Notes: generated from the letters alone by a model not told the origin. 24,212 nt of DNA from Treponema sp. (GCA_016297405.1 JAEDGP010000029.1:1-24212), one strand, 5' to 3'. Shown: positions 13,725 through 21,456, counted from the stretch's first letter. Translations and numbers: made by a program.

Positions 13725-14633
13725 TTAGTAAAGCTTTTCGCCAAGCAAGCGGGAAGCTAATGCAACTGCCAGAATAGCTGTCTGATTTCGCACATCCAGA
13801 ATCGGGTTCACTTCCACTATATCAGCTGAGCACACCATTCCAATTTCACTCATTTCTTCCATAAGCAAAAGGGCTTCTCTTGTATTCAGGCCTGCAGGTA
13901 CCGGCACACCAGTTCCAGGAGCAAACATTGGATCCAGCACATCCATATCAAAGCTTACATGCACCATATCCACGTGACTTTTAAAGAAAACAATCACCTT
14001 CTTAACTATGGCTGCAAACCCCTGTCTTTCAATATCACTCATTGTGAAAACCGTAACGCCGGCATCCTTCATCAACTTGCGCTCACCAGCATCCAGATCG
14101 CGGCTTCCAACAAAACAAACGTTTTTTGGATCCACCTTCATTCCTTCATAATACAGGTTTGTTAATTCAGAAAGGCCAATGCCACAGCTTGCAGCCATAC
14201 ATTCACCGTGAATGTTCCCAGTTGGAGTTGTCTGGTCAGTATTAAAATCCCCATGAGCATCTACATACAAAACGCCAAGTTTTTTGCCCTTTTCTTTTGC
14301 AACAGCTCCCATTCCAGCAAGGCTTCCCAAAACAACAGAATGATCACCTCCCAACACTAGCGGAAACTCGCCACTTTGGCCGGCCTGTTTTACATAGCCT
14401 GCCAGCTCAGTACAAGACTGAACAATTGGCTCCAGATATTTTGCCTTTGGATTTCCAATTTTCTCATTTTCCTGCACACGAATATTTACAGGAGCATCAT
14501 ATCGCACAATCTGATGGCCTAAACCTTCAAGTTTTTCCCGAAGTCCGGCCAATCTTATAGCAGAAGGCCCCATATCAGCACCATGGCGACTTGCACCAAA
14601 ATCAAGTGGCATCTCAAGAATATGAACGTTCAT
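13725..14633 (-). CDS. rocF: Arginase
   Basis: Arginase hydrolyses arginine to ornithine and urea with a binuclear manganese centre. All metal ligands are visible in the 302-residue product: H98 (GGDHS), D125, H127 and D129 (DAHGDFN), and D229 and D231 (SFDMDVLDP). H142 in GNIHG corresponds to the catalytic His141 of human arginase, and E274 (VEVNP) to the substrate-contacting Glu277. The TTPTGNIHG loop favours arginase over agmatinase. The frame stays open to a GTG at 14648, but the ATG at 14633 is preceded by GGAGGAGAGG and starts the typical fold, so it is the start. It lies 14 bases after the stop of the OmpA-like gene and is almost certainly co-transcribed. Ornithine output could feed polyamines, catabolism or the ornithine-containing peptidoglycan of treponemes. 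Confidence 0.92.
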   Translation of the reverse strand: MNVHILEMPLDFGASRHGADMGPSAIRLAGLREKLEGLGHQIVRYDAPVNIRVQENEKIGNPKAKYLEPIVQSCTELAGYVKQAGQSGEFPLVLGGDHSVVLGSLAGMGAVAKEKGKKLGVLYVDAHGDFNTDQTTPTGNIHGECMAASCGIGLSELTNLYYEGMKVDPKNVCFVGSRDLDAGERKLMKDAGVTVFTMSDIERQGFAAIVKKVIVFFKSHVDMVHVSFDMDVLDPMFAPGTGVPVPAGLNTREALLLMEEMSEIGMVCSADIVEVNPILDVRNQTAILAVALASRLLGEKLY

Positions 14634-14647
14634 CCTCTCCTCCAACA

Positions 14648-16093
14648 CTATTCCAAAATCGTTATTTCGACACGGCGGTTTTTCGCCTTTCCTTCAGCAG
14701 TAGAATTATCGGCAACAGGTTTTCTACCACCGCTTCCCTTGCAAATGAATTTTCCAGCCTGGATTCCACGCTTGCTCAAAGCTTGAGCAATTGCTTTAGC
14801 ACGCTGTTCAGAAAGCGTTTGTTCACCTTCAGGCCGGCCAACACTTGCAGTATGACCTTCCACAAGGAACTGGGATTGTGGCGCCTGTTTCAAAACAGCC
14901 GCAATTTCATCAAGTCTCTTCTCTTCCCCAGGAAGAAGCTGATCGCTATCCGCTTTGAACTGAAGATTTTGAATTGTAAGACGAAGGCCGGCCGAAGTGC
15001 GATCAACTGAAATTTCGGCTGATCCACCTCCATTTTGTCCATCCACCGTACCCGGCAATAAAGTTCCATGATTTACAGGATTATTTGGTTTTGCTGCAAT
15101 TCCTGGCCTGATGGCAGGTTTTGTAGCCGAAGCCACAGAAGGTTTTGATGTAACTCCCGGATTTGTTTCAGGTTGTTTTGAAGCCGGTGCAATGGGACTT
15201 CCAGGCAAAAATGCAGAAGTGTTAACAGGATTTTCCAGACTCTTCAGCTGCTCAGGGGAAAGCTTCGCAACCCTCTGCAAAACAGGCAGCAGCTTATCAG
15301 TATCAAGAGCAGGAGGATATTCCGTAAACAGATTTATGGTTCCTTTAAAAGTTACACGATTTCCGTCTGCATAAACAAAAGTTTCATCAACAATATCATG
15401 AACCAGAATTGCAGCTCCTGAAGCAGCACTCACAAGGATACTTGCTTTATGAGATCCCTGAGCTTCCTTCAACTCCTTGTCACCACCAAAATCAATATAA
15501 GTTTTTCCATAGCGAGTTGCCCATTGAGCAGAAAGGCGATAAACCGTTTCCCCATGATATTGCTCAGTACCAATGAAAGTATACTCCACCTGCATCGGCA
15601 TTTTTGTAACAATACCCTTATTCATTGGGTCAACTGCACGCATTGCCTGCGCCTGCCACTTGTCTCCAGATTTCATCCGTTGATTAGAAAAAGCCGGAAA
15701 GCTTCTGAAACTTGGATACCCATTGTCCACATGCATGATAAGCTGCCCATCTGAAGTTATGTGGAACACTGAAGGTATGGAATCATGAATACCGCTACCC
15801 ACGTCATTCAGCGCACGGTGAGTTTCTTCCATAACATAAAAATTGCCATCATACCACTTGTCTTTTGCCGCAGCAGTATCTTTATATTTTGCAGGCACAT
15901 CTGTTCCATAAATAAACGAACGCACTTCCCTGCTTGTGAGCCCCACATACCGATTATTATCATAACGACGCAAATCTGTGCGCTCTACAAGAGTATAATT
16001 AGAGCTGCCATTGTAAGAAATCTGCACATTTTGCGCAGACAATGAAAAAGCTGCAGAACACAAAGCAAACCAAAAAATCAGTTTTTTATTCAT
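14648..16093 (-). CDS. OmpA C-terminal-domain periplasmic protein
   Basis: The 481-residue protein has a type I signal peptide (KK at 3-4, cleavage expected after SLSA, residue 20). A beta-rich N-terminal domain follows (about 21-290) that I cannot assign. Next comes a Pro/Ala/Ser-rich linker (about 295-360) and an OmpA-like domain (369-481) with LQFKADSDQL, VEGHTASVG, LSEQRAKAI and KNRRVEI. OmpA domains hold the outer membrane to peptidoglycan. Here the Asp of the usual GHTD, which contacts diaminopimelate, is Ala, while the partner Arg in LSEQRA is kept. Size and layout recall T. pallidum Tp0624, but I could not check this. A consensus promoter ends 6 bases before the ATG and no Shine-Dalgarno sequence is present. 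The arginase gene follows in the same transcript. Confidence 0.87.
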   Translation of the reverse strand: MNKKLIFWFALCSAAFSLSAQNVQISYNGSSNYTLVERTDLRRYDNNRYVGLTSREVRSFIYGTDVPAKYKDTAAAKDKWYDGNFYVMEETHRALNDVGSGIHDSIPSVFHITSDGQLIMHVDNGYPSFRSFPAFSNQRMKSGDKWQAQAMRAVDPMNKGIVTKMPMQVEYTFIGTEQYHGETVYRLSAQWATRYGKTYIDFGGDKELKEAQGSHKASILVSAASGAAILVHDIVDETFVYADGNRVTFKGTINLFTEYPPALDTDKLLPVLQRVAKLSPEQLKSLENPVNTSAFLPGSPIAPASKQPETNPGVTSKPSVASATKPAIRPGIAAKPNNPVNHGTLLPGTVDGQNGGGSAEISVDRTSAGLRLTIQNLQFKADSDQLLPGEEKRLDEIAAVLKQAPQSQFLVEGHTASVGRPEGEQTLSEQRAKAIAQALSKRGIQAGKFICKGSGGRKPVADNSTAEGKAKNRRVEITILE

Positions 16094-16099
16094 ACATCA

Positions 16100-16128
16100 A
16101 TTATAAGCACGCACCGCAATTTTGCAAA
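16100..16128 (-). promoter_or_regulatory. Promoter of the ompA-like/arginase operon, predicted leaderless
   Basis: On the minus strand, TTTGCA (16123-16128) or TTGCAA (16122-16127) is followed by 17 or 16 bases and a perfect TATAAT (16100-16105), then 6 bases to the ATG at 16093. There is no Shine-Dalgarno sequence. This is the strongest -10 in the window. Confidence 0.68.
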
Positions 16129-16150
16129 TCACTTTCTGCCCCTCGCTGCA

Positions 16151-16185
16151 AACACGGTAGTTTCGATGAACTCAACCACCGTGTT
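16151..16185. repeat. Palindromic intergenic element, GGTTGAG-type
   Basis: AACACGGT (16151-16158) pairs with ACCGTGTT (16178-16185), and an inner AGTT/AACT stem (16159-16162, 16169-16172) lies in the loop. The minus-strand core GGTTGAG-N5-CGAAAC resembles a short palindrome I recall as widely repeated between genes in many bacteria. Copy number in this genome is unknown. Confidence 0.5.
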
Positions 16186-16193
16186 TTCCGCTA

Positions 16194-16225
16194 CCCCCTC
16201 TCCTGGGGCAAAGCCCCAACCCCCC
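16194..16225. repeat. GC-rich hairpin flanked by C runs
   Basis: TGGGGC AAA GCCCCA (16204-16218) is a perfect hairpin with a 3-base loop, flanked by runs of five C (16194-16198) and six C (16220-16225). This composition is out of place in the A/T-rich surroundings. It may be part of a repeat unit with the palindrome just before it. Confidence 0.5.
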
Positions 16226-16230
16226 TTTCG

Positions 16231-16270
16231 CAAAAAAAAACGGTGCAACCTGATATACAGATCACACCGT
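16231..16270 (-). terminator. Terminator of the six-helix membrane protein gene
   Basis: ACGGTG (16240-16245) pairs with CACCGT (16265-16270), and the stem extends inward with G-U pairs. On the minus strand it is followed by a run of T (opposite 16232-16240). It lies 24 bases past the stop at 16294. Confidence 0.88.
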
Positions 16271-16293
16271 TCTTTTCAATTCAGCAACTAAAA

Positions 16294-17055
16294 CTAGTTG
16301 TTTTTATTTGCGATTTTTTCCAATACTCTTGGAAGAGTAAAAATAATTGTCAACGAAATATCAGCAACAACTGCACCAATAAGCAAGCCCAGTGATCCGC
16401 CAATAAAAATTGACTTTGACAAGAAAATAACTATAATAGCAGAACCAACAGAAATGCAAGCGATAAGCAAATAAAGAACAACTTTAGCAAAAGATTTGTA
16501 AATTGTAAGTACAGGACCTTCAGAAGCAACCTGAACTTTAGAGAAATTAATTACCCCTTTTTCTGTATAATAACCAACAAGAGTAGCTACCAGACCTATG
16601 AACATAAGAACTGGAGCAACACTTCTATATGAGCTTTTTATTCCCAAAGCAACAAAGCAAAGACTAAAAAGCATAAGAACAATCAACGCAAAATAATTAA
16701 TTTTTGCACCAAACTTGATCTTATCAACTTGTTCAGGTTTAACAGCAAAAAAGATCAAACCAAGAGAAAGAATTGGAATGAAAAGACTCAAGACTACATC
16801 AAGTGGATTAAGTTTATTTTCTGGCATAACCTCACTCGCAAGAAGAGCACGTGCCCCATCCGATTCACTTTCACATTTATCAGCATCTTTTACTGCAGCC
16901 ATAGAAAGAAAAATATGAGTTGCCCCAGGCTGAACAACTTCCCGACCAAAATAATTTTGTGTTTGCTTTCCCATGTGAGCATATGGCAAGAAATAGCTTA
17001 CAAACATTAATGCCAAACCAGCAATAAAAACAGTTTTTCCCAATGTGAATTTCAT
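16294..17055 (-). CDS. Hypothetical six-helix membrane protein
   Basis: I do not recognise the family. The 253-residue protein has about six hydrophobic segments, near residues 8-25, 86-104, 119-138, 147-163, 190-212 and 217-241. A polar loop of some 60 residues follows the first helix and contains a CESESDGARA stretch. The net charge is positive near the C-terminus (EKIANKNN). No catalytic or transporter signature was seen. AAGGAG lies 8 bases before the ATG. A TATAAT on the minus strand (17086-17091) could be its -10 box, with no well-spaced -35; a TTGACT at 17119-17124 is too far. It ends in a strong terminator and appears to be a single-gene unit. Confidence 0.75.
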   Translation of the reverse strand: MKFTLGKTVFIAGLALMFVSYFLPYAHMGKQTQNYFGREVVQPGATHIFLSMAAVKDADKCESESDGARALLASEVMPENKLNPLDVVLSLFIPILSLGLIFFAVKPEQVDKIKFGAKINYFALIVLMLFSLCFVALGIKSSYRSVAPVLMFIGLVATLVGYYTEKGVINFSKVQVASEGPVLTIYKSFAKVVLYLLIACISVGSAIIVIFLSKSIFIGGSLGLLIGAVVADISLTIIFTLPRVLEKIANKNN

Positions 17056-17170
17056 TATTTTAACTCCTTTAATGAAACTAAAAATATTATAATAAAATTA
17101 TGACACATATATTACAAAAGTCAATTTTTTCTTTAAGAAAAATGTTATTTTTCAAAAATTTCCATATTAA

Positions 17171-18205
17171 TTAGAAGAAATGCTGCCATCTGAAAGCTAC
17201 ACGTCTAAAAAACCACTCATGTCCTTTAGAAGAAAGATATGGTTCTTCATCAGAACTATCATGTTCCTGATCAAAACTTTGTCGGTTTGAAAAATAGCCC
17301 AAAACCATAAGACTGTCACTTTTACTAAAATCTATCTGCACAAATGGCGTAATGTTCATAAATACAAATTTTCCATCGTAATCTTTTCTGCTATATGCCC
17401 CGTAATCTTCGTTTTTGTAATGGCCGCTTGCATCAATCATAATGCCAACCCGCCTGAGCGGCAGCGGCATCTGGTAACCTACAAGGGCGCTTGCAAAAAA
17501 CTGCAATCCATTCGCATAATTTGTTCCTGTCTGCCAGATCCACAAATTGCCGTCATCCACACCTGTCATGCCCTTGTAGATTACCTGATAGCTTGCGACC
17601 AGCAGCACATGGGTCCAATCGCCGGGAATAAGGGCGCCGGTATCGAACTGAAAAGTTCCTTTTCCCCAAAAATTATAGTAGTTGTTTTTTAAAGTAGTAA
17701 GATCTTCGTATTCCCCAGAAAGTCCGCTTTCTTCATCTTCCAGATAAGCTATTCCCTTTAAATCAGCAATATTCCAGCCTATGCCAAAAGAGGCGCCCGT
17801 ACTGAATGTAAGGAAAGGAACTGGACTCCAGCTAACGCTAAGCATTGGCATCAGGGTAAGCGGCGAAAGTTCCACTCCGCCAGCTACAACAACATTAGCA
17901 CCACTGAGCAAAAAGTGATCACCCAGAGGAGCTGCAATGCGACAATTGGCATTAAATGTAGTGCGAACTTCCACTGCGCTAAAAGGACCTGTCATTTGGG
18001 CAAAATGATGTCCCCCGGATTTATACTCGCTCTTGAAGTAATAAGCCAGATCTGTTGTGAGATCAAAATTCCAATCAATCTTTTTTAATTCATGACTTTC
18101 CGATTTTTCCTGAACTGCGCCTGATTCCAAAACCTCAGTATTTTCCTGAGAAAAAACCATAAACGGAATAATGCTAAACAGCATGATAATCAATTTTCGT
18201 TTCAT
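17171..18205 (-). CDS. Outer-membrane beta-barrel-like protein
   Basis: The 344-residue protein begins with a signal peptide (KRK at 2-4, hydrophobic stretch to about 18). The mature part has many alternating hydrophobic and aromatic strands separated by Gly/Asp-rich turns, such as LMPMLSVSWSPVPFLTFSTG, WTHVLLVASYQVIYKG, LQFFASALVGYQMP and FVFMNITPFVQIDF. It ends in RWQHFF, and a terminal Phe is characteristic of outer-membrane barrels. About a dozen strands would fit. The family was not recognised; a porin-like or structural outer-membrane role is inferred from composition only. A promoter with TAGAAT ends 6 bases before the ATG and no Shine-Dalgarno sequence is present. The 115-base gap after the stop holds no convincing terminator. 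Confidence 0.78.
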   Translation of the reverse strand: MKRKLIIMLFSIIPFMVFSQENTEVLESGAVQEKSESHELKKIDWNFDLTTDLAYYFKSEYKSGGHHFAQMTGPFSAVEVRTTFNANCRIAAPLGDHFLLSGANVVVAGGVELSPLTLMPMLSVSWSPVPFLTFSTGASFGIGWNIADLKGIAYLEDEESGLSGEYEDLTTLKNNYYNFWGKGTFQFDTGALIPGDWTHVLLVASYQVIYKGMTGVDDGNLWIWQTGTNYANGLQFFASALVGYQMPLPLRRVGIMIDASGHYKNEDYGAYSRKDYDGKFVFMNITPFVQIDFSKSDSLMVLGYFSNRQSFDQEHDSSDEEPYLSSKGHEWFFRRVAFRWQHFF

Positions 18206-18211
18206 AAAAGT

Positions 18212-18241
18212 ATTCTAACCGTTAAAATATCTGTTTGGCAA
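18212..18241 (-). promoter_or_regulatory. Promoter of the beta-barrel gene, predicted leaderless
   Basis: On the minus strand, TTGCCA (18236-18241), 18 bases, TAGAAT (18212-18217), then 6 bases to the ATG at 18205. Both boxes match consensus at five of six positions. There is no Shine-Dalgarno sequence. Confidence 0.62.
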
Positions 18242-18255
18242 ATGAAAATACAAAC

Positions 18256-18299
18256 AAAAAAAAGGAACCAGACCATTTGCGTAAAGATCCGGTTCCTTT
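18256..18299 (-). terminator. htpG terminator
   Basis: AAAGGAACC (18261-18269) pairs with GGTTCCTTT (18291-18299), with additional imperfect pairing inside. The stem is followed on the minus strand by a run of eight T (opposite 18256-18263). It lies 27 bases past the htpG stop. Confidence 0.9.
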
Positions 18300-18325
18300 C
18301 TTTTATGCGTCAAAAACAGATAATT

Positions 18326-20299
18326 CTATTTTGTAAGCAAATTATTCATTGCTTTTACGAAAGCTGATGGCTCTTTAAGTTCAACTCCTGCAATAAGAAG
18401 TGCCTGATCAAGAAGAACTTCAGCAACATCTGCTATTGTTGCATCATCAGCATCCCGAACCTTTGCAACGATTGGATGATCGCCGTTTACTTCAAGAATC
18501 GGCTTCATTTCCGGACCTTCCTGTCCCATAGCTTTCATCATCTGAACCATCTGATAAGAAGGATCATTTTCATCAACTACAATACATGAAGGATTTTCTC
18601 CGCTCAAAGTCTTGGAAAGGCGAACTTCCTTAACTTTTTCACCAAGAGCCTTCTGAAGCTTTTCTGTAACAGGCTTGAATTCTTCTTCCTTCTTTTTAGC
18701 TTCTTCCTTATCGATTCCAAGATCATCATCAGAACCGGCGCGGTTTACAGCTTTAAGTTCAAAATCCTTGTATTTTCCGTAGCTTCCAATAACGATTTCG
18801 TCAATGTCATCGTCCATTACAAGAACTTCAAAACCTTTGTTCACATAAGCTTTAAGAAGTGGATTTGCGCGAAGGTTCTTTTCGTCAGAGCCTGTGATGT
18901 AGTAGATGGCTTTCTGATCTGGCTTCATGCGGTCAACATATTCTGCAAAGCTTGTATAGTTTTTGTCGCCGGTTCCAGAAGCATCTGTAGATTTAAAGCG
19001 AACGATTTCTGCAATTTCGTCGCGGTTTGCGTAATCGCTGTACAAACCTTCTTTCATTGGACGGTTGTAGTTCTTAACAAAAGCTTCCCACTTTTCGATT
19101 GCTTTCTTCTCGTCATCTGAACGATCTTTTTCTGCCTTTTTCTTTGCGGCATCAGATGCTTCACCAATTTTCTTAAATTCGCTCAAAAGCTTTTTAACAG
19201 AAGCAGATTTGATTGTTTCAAGAATGCGGTTCTGCTGAAGGATTTCGCGGCTAACGTTCAATGGCAAATCTTCTGAATCAATTACACCGCGTACAAATCT
19301 AAGGTAAGCTGGCAAAAGTTCACGGTCGTCATCAGTGATGAATACGCGCTTAACATAAAGCTTTACGCCGCTCTTATAATCAGCCTGATACATGTCAAAT
19401 GGAGCAACCTGTGGAATATAGAACAATGTTGTGTATTCCTGAGTTCCTTCTGCATGTGTATGAACATAGTGCAAAGGATCCTGACCGTCATGACCGATTG
19501 TTTTGTAGAATTCATTGTAATCTTCTGCCTTAAGCTCGCTCTTTGAACGCTTCCACAAAGCAGATGCGCTGTTTACCTGGTCAATTTTGTTTTCTGTTGA
19601 TTTAACGTTTCCCTTGTCATCATATTCTTTCTTTTCGTAGTGAAGATAGATTGGGAATGCGATGTGGTCTGAATAACGTTTGATAAGTTCTTCAATCTTC
19701 CATCTTGAAGCGTATTCCTTGCTGTCATCGTTCAAAGACATTACGATTGCAGAACCGCTTAAATCCTCTTTATCAAAACCGTATTTTTTTGCTGCTTCTG
19801 ATTCAGGGCTTACTTCATCCAAATCATAAGAGTTTGTTCCGTCACTTGACCAGTGCCAGATTTTTCCGTCGCCAGCAGCCTTGCGGGTATAAACGTCGAT
19901 TTTTTTTGCAGCCATGAATGCAGAATAGAATCCTACACCAAACTGACCGATTAAATTAGAATCTTTTGTAGCTTCTGTTGTAAGCTTAGAAAGGAATGCC
20001 TTTGTTCCAGAGCGGGCGATTGTACCAAGATTGTTCTGAAGATCATCTTCGTTCATACCGATACCAGAATCCTGAACAACAAGCACATTTGCCTTTTCAT
20101 CAAAAGAAATATCAAGGCGTGGTTCAAATTTAACGTTTTTATAAGCTTCATCGCTTACTGTAAGATATTTGAGCTTATCCAAAGCATCAGAACCGTTAGA
20201 AACGATTTCGCGAAGGAAAATATCTTTGTTTGAATACAAAGAATGAATCAAAAGCTGCAACAACTGATTTACTTCAGTCTGAAACTCGTGTTTTGCCAT
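18326..20299 (-). CDS. htpG: Chaperone HtpG (bacterial Hsp90)
   Basis: HtpG is the ATP-driven dimeric Hsp90 of bacteria and remodels client proteins in the cytoplasm, often with DnaK. The 657-residue product has the GHKL ATPase domain with E31 and N35 (LREIVSNGSDAL), the D77 motif QDSGIGM (76-82) and the glycine-rich lid GQFGVGFYSAFM (118-129). The middle domain includes the LPLNVSREILQ segment that supplies the catalytic Arg, and the C-terminal dimerisation domain is complete. It is about 30 residues longer than the E. coli protein, mostly through charged inserts such as DAAKKKAEKDRSDDEKK. A weak GAGG lies 10 bases before the ATG. No heat-shock operator of the CIRCE type was seen upstream. 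Confidence 0.97.
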   Translation of the reverse strand: MAKHEFQTEVNQLLQLLIHSLYSNKDIFLREIVSNGSDALDKLKYLTVSDEAYKNVKFEPRLDISFDEKANVLVVQDSGIGMNEDDLQNNLGTIARSGTKAFLSKLTTEATKDSNLIGQFGVGFYSAFMAAKKIDVYTRKAAGDGKIWHWSSDGTNSYDLDEVSPESEAAKKYGFDKEDLSGSAIVMSLNDDSKEYASRWKIEELIKRYSDHIAFPIYLHYEKKEYDDKGNVKSTENKIDQVNSASALWKRSKSELKAEDYNEFYKTIGHDGQDPLHYVHTHAEGTQEYTTLFYIPQVAPFDMYQADYKSGVKLYVKRVFITDDDRELLPAYLRFVRGVIDSEDLPLNVSREILQQNRILETIKSASVKKLLSEFKKIGEASDAAKKKAEKDRSDDEKKAIEKWEAFVKNYNRPMKEGLYSDYANRDEIAEIVRFKSTDASGTGDKNYTSFAEYVDRMKPDQKAIYYITGSDEKNLRANPLLKAYVNKGFEVLVMDDDIDEIVIGSYGKYKDFELKAVNRAGSDDDLGIDKEEAKKKEEEFKPVTEKLQKALGEKVKEVRLSKTLSGENPSCIVVDENDPSYQMVQMMKAMGQEGPEMKPILEVNGDHPIVAKVRDADDATIADVAEVLLDQALLIAGVELKEPSAFVKAMNNLLTK

Positions 20300-20335
20300 T
20301 TATTAAAAACCTCGATTTTTATTCGTTTATATATA

Positions 20336-20364
20336 GATATAATAATTTTTTGAAAAATCGGCAA
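20336..20364 (-). promoter_or_regulatory. Possible htpG promoter
   Basis: On the minus strand, TTGCCG (20359-20364), 17 bases, TATATC (20336-20341), giving a leader of about 30 bases before the ATG at 20299. An 8-bp inverted repeat CGATTTTT/AAAAATCG (20313-20320 and 20353-20360) flanks the -10 region and could be an operator. Confidence 0.4.
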
Positions 20365-20428
20365 GAAAAAAACTTCTAAAAAATGGGAAACATATTTATT
20401 GCGCATTTTTCCACGGCGTTTTTTTGAA

Positions 20429-20457
20429 ATGACAAAAAACGAAAAGTTGATTATTCT
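20429..20457 (+). promoter_or_regulatory. Promoter of the small helical protein gene
   Basis: ATGACA (20429-20434), 17 bases, TATTCT (20452-20457), then 8 bases to the ATG at 20466. The predicted leader is only one to three bases and there is no Shine-Dalgarno sequence. Confidence 0.42.
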
Positions 20458-20465
20458 TAAATATT

Positions 20466-20837
20466 ATGGTAGAAAACTATTCAATTTTGCGAAAACCAGA
20501 AGCTTACAGCTTTGATGAACTTTGTTTTTTAGAAAAAATCTGTAAGAAGTTCCAGTCCCTGAAGGAATCCATAGAAAAAAGCAAAGAATCTATGGCCGTT
20601 TTTTTTATGCCTCAATCAACTTATGATATTTTTGCTGCTTTTCAGGGAAACAATGCTATTTGCCAGATTGCCAGAGAGGACATTGAATCGGCCATAAAAG
20701 GGCTGAACGTTCTGGAAAAAAGCAAGATGAGCTTTCATCTGGAAAAAAAACTGAATGTTCTGCTGGATTTTTTGAATGAAGGAAATGAAGTTCAGCCCGT
20801 CGCTATACAAGCGGATAATTTTGAATCTCTGTTCTAA
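20466..20837 (+). CDS. Hypothetical small helical protein
   Basis: This 123-residue protein was not recognised. It is predicted to be mostly alpha-helical and charged, with no signal peptide or membrane segment. Residues 15-45 (DELCFLEKICKKFQSLKESIEKSKE) and 70-105 (EDIESAIKGLNVLEKSKMS and following) have heptad-like spacing of Leu and Ile, so a helical bundle or coiled-coil partner is likely. It is supported as a gene by a fitting promoter, a single clean frame between htpG and the ANTAR gene, and ordinary composition. Its stop is 18 bases from that of the converging ANTAR regulator, with no strong terminator between them. Confidence 0.65.
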   Translation: MVENYSILRKPEAYSFDELCFLEKICKKFQSLKESIEKSKESMAVFFMPQSTYDIFAAFQGNNAICQIAREDIESAIKGLNVLEKSKMSFHLEKKLNVLLDFLNEGNEVQPVAIQADNFESLF

Positions 20838-20855
20838 TTTTAAAACTGATCACAC

Positions 20856-21425
20856 CTAGCGTTCATAGGTTTTCAAAATCATCTCGGCAGTCTGTAGCCT
20901 GCTCTGACGCATATTCATGGCCTGTTTTTCAATGTATTTATGGGCTTGTGGTTCAGTCATGTTCAGATATTGAATCAAAATGCATTTTGCTCTATCCACA
21001 AGTCTTATTTCATCGATTTTTTTCTGAAGCTTATGGTTTTCGGATTCCAGATTCTGCACGCGTTTGCGACTTGCAATCATAAGCTTTACCGCCTGATAAA
21101 AGAATTCTGGACTTACCGGTTTTGGCAAAACAAAAACTCCCTCTTCCTCAACCTGAGCACTCACATCGTAAACATTCTGGTTATCAACAATCAAAATGAT
21201 GCTGGCATCAGTCTGTTCAGAAGCGTAAATTGCAAAATCTTCTCCGTTTTCATCTGGCAACGGAGAATCTATGATAATCAGATCAAAGGAATCGTTTATA
21301 AGATCACGACGTCCTTCCCCACAATTCTGAGTTGTAACAATTCGAGAAAAACTCTGAGAATTCAGAAGATCAGAAATTATCCCTAGAGTCGTGCTTGTAT
21401 TTGAAACAATTAGAACCGAATCCAT
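20856..21425 (-). CDS. ANTAR-domain response regulator (RNA-binding antiterminator)
   Basis: ANTAR proteins bind paired hairpins in leader RNAs and prevent transcription termination, often for nitrogen-metabolism genes. The 189-residue protein has a receiver-like domain (1-115) with D53 (LIIIDSP) in the phosphoacceptor position and K102 (LPKPVS). The paired acidic residues that normally hold Mg after the first strand are S8-N9 (VLIVSNT), and the conserved Ser/Thr after strand 4 is not evident, so phosphorylation is doubtful. A short coiled coil (about 118-138) leads to the ANTAR domain (about 135-187), with VDRAKCILIQYLNMTEPQAH and the closing AEMIL helix. AAGGA lies 8 bases before the ATG. 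It follows glnA by 31 bases, which points to a nitrogen-related role. Confidence 0.9.
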   Translation of the reverse strand: MDSVLIVSNTSTTLGIISDLLNSQSFSRIVTTQNCGEGRRDLINDSFDLIIIDSPLPDENGEDFAIYASEQTDASIILIVDNQNVYDVSAQVEEEGVFVLPKPVSPEFFYQAVKLMIASRKRVQNLESENHKLQKKIDEIRLVDRAKCILIQYLNMTEPQAHKYIEKQAMNMRQSRLQTAEMILKTYER

Positions 21426-21456
21426 CTACAATATCCTTTATCTTAAACCTTGCAGA

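Noticed and set aside
16042..16395. Plus-strand frame of 117 codons through the intergenic repeat cluster
   Set aside because: It runs through a terminator, two hairpins and the ends of two minus-strand genes, and has no protein-like features.
20858..20885. Weak ACCTA/TAGGT hairpin near the end of the ANTAR gene as a terminator for the small gene
   Set aside because: The stem is only five pairs, lies inside the ANTAR coding end and is followed by just four T.
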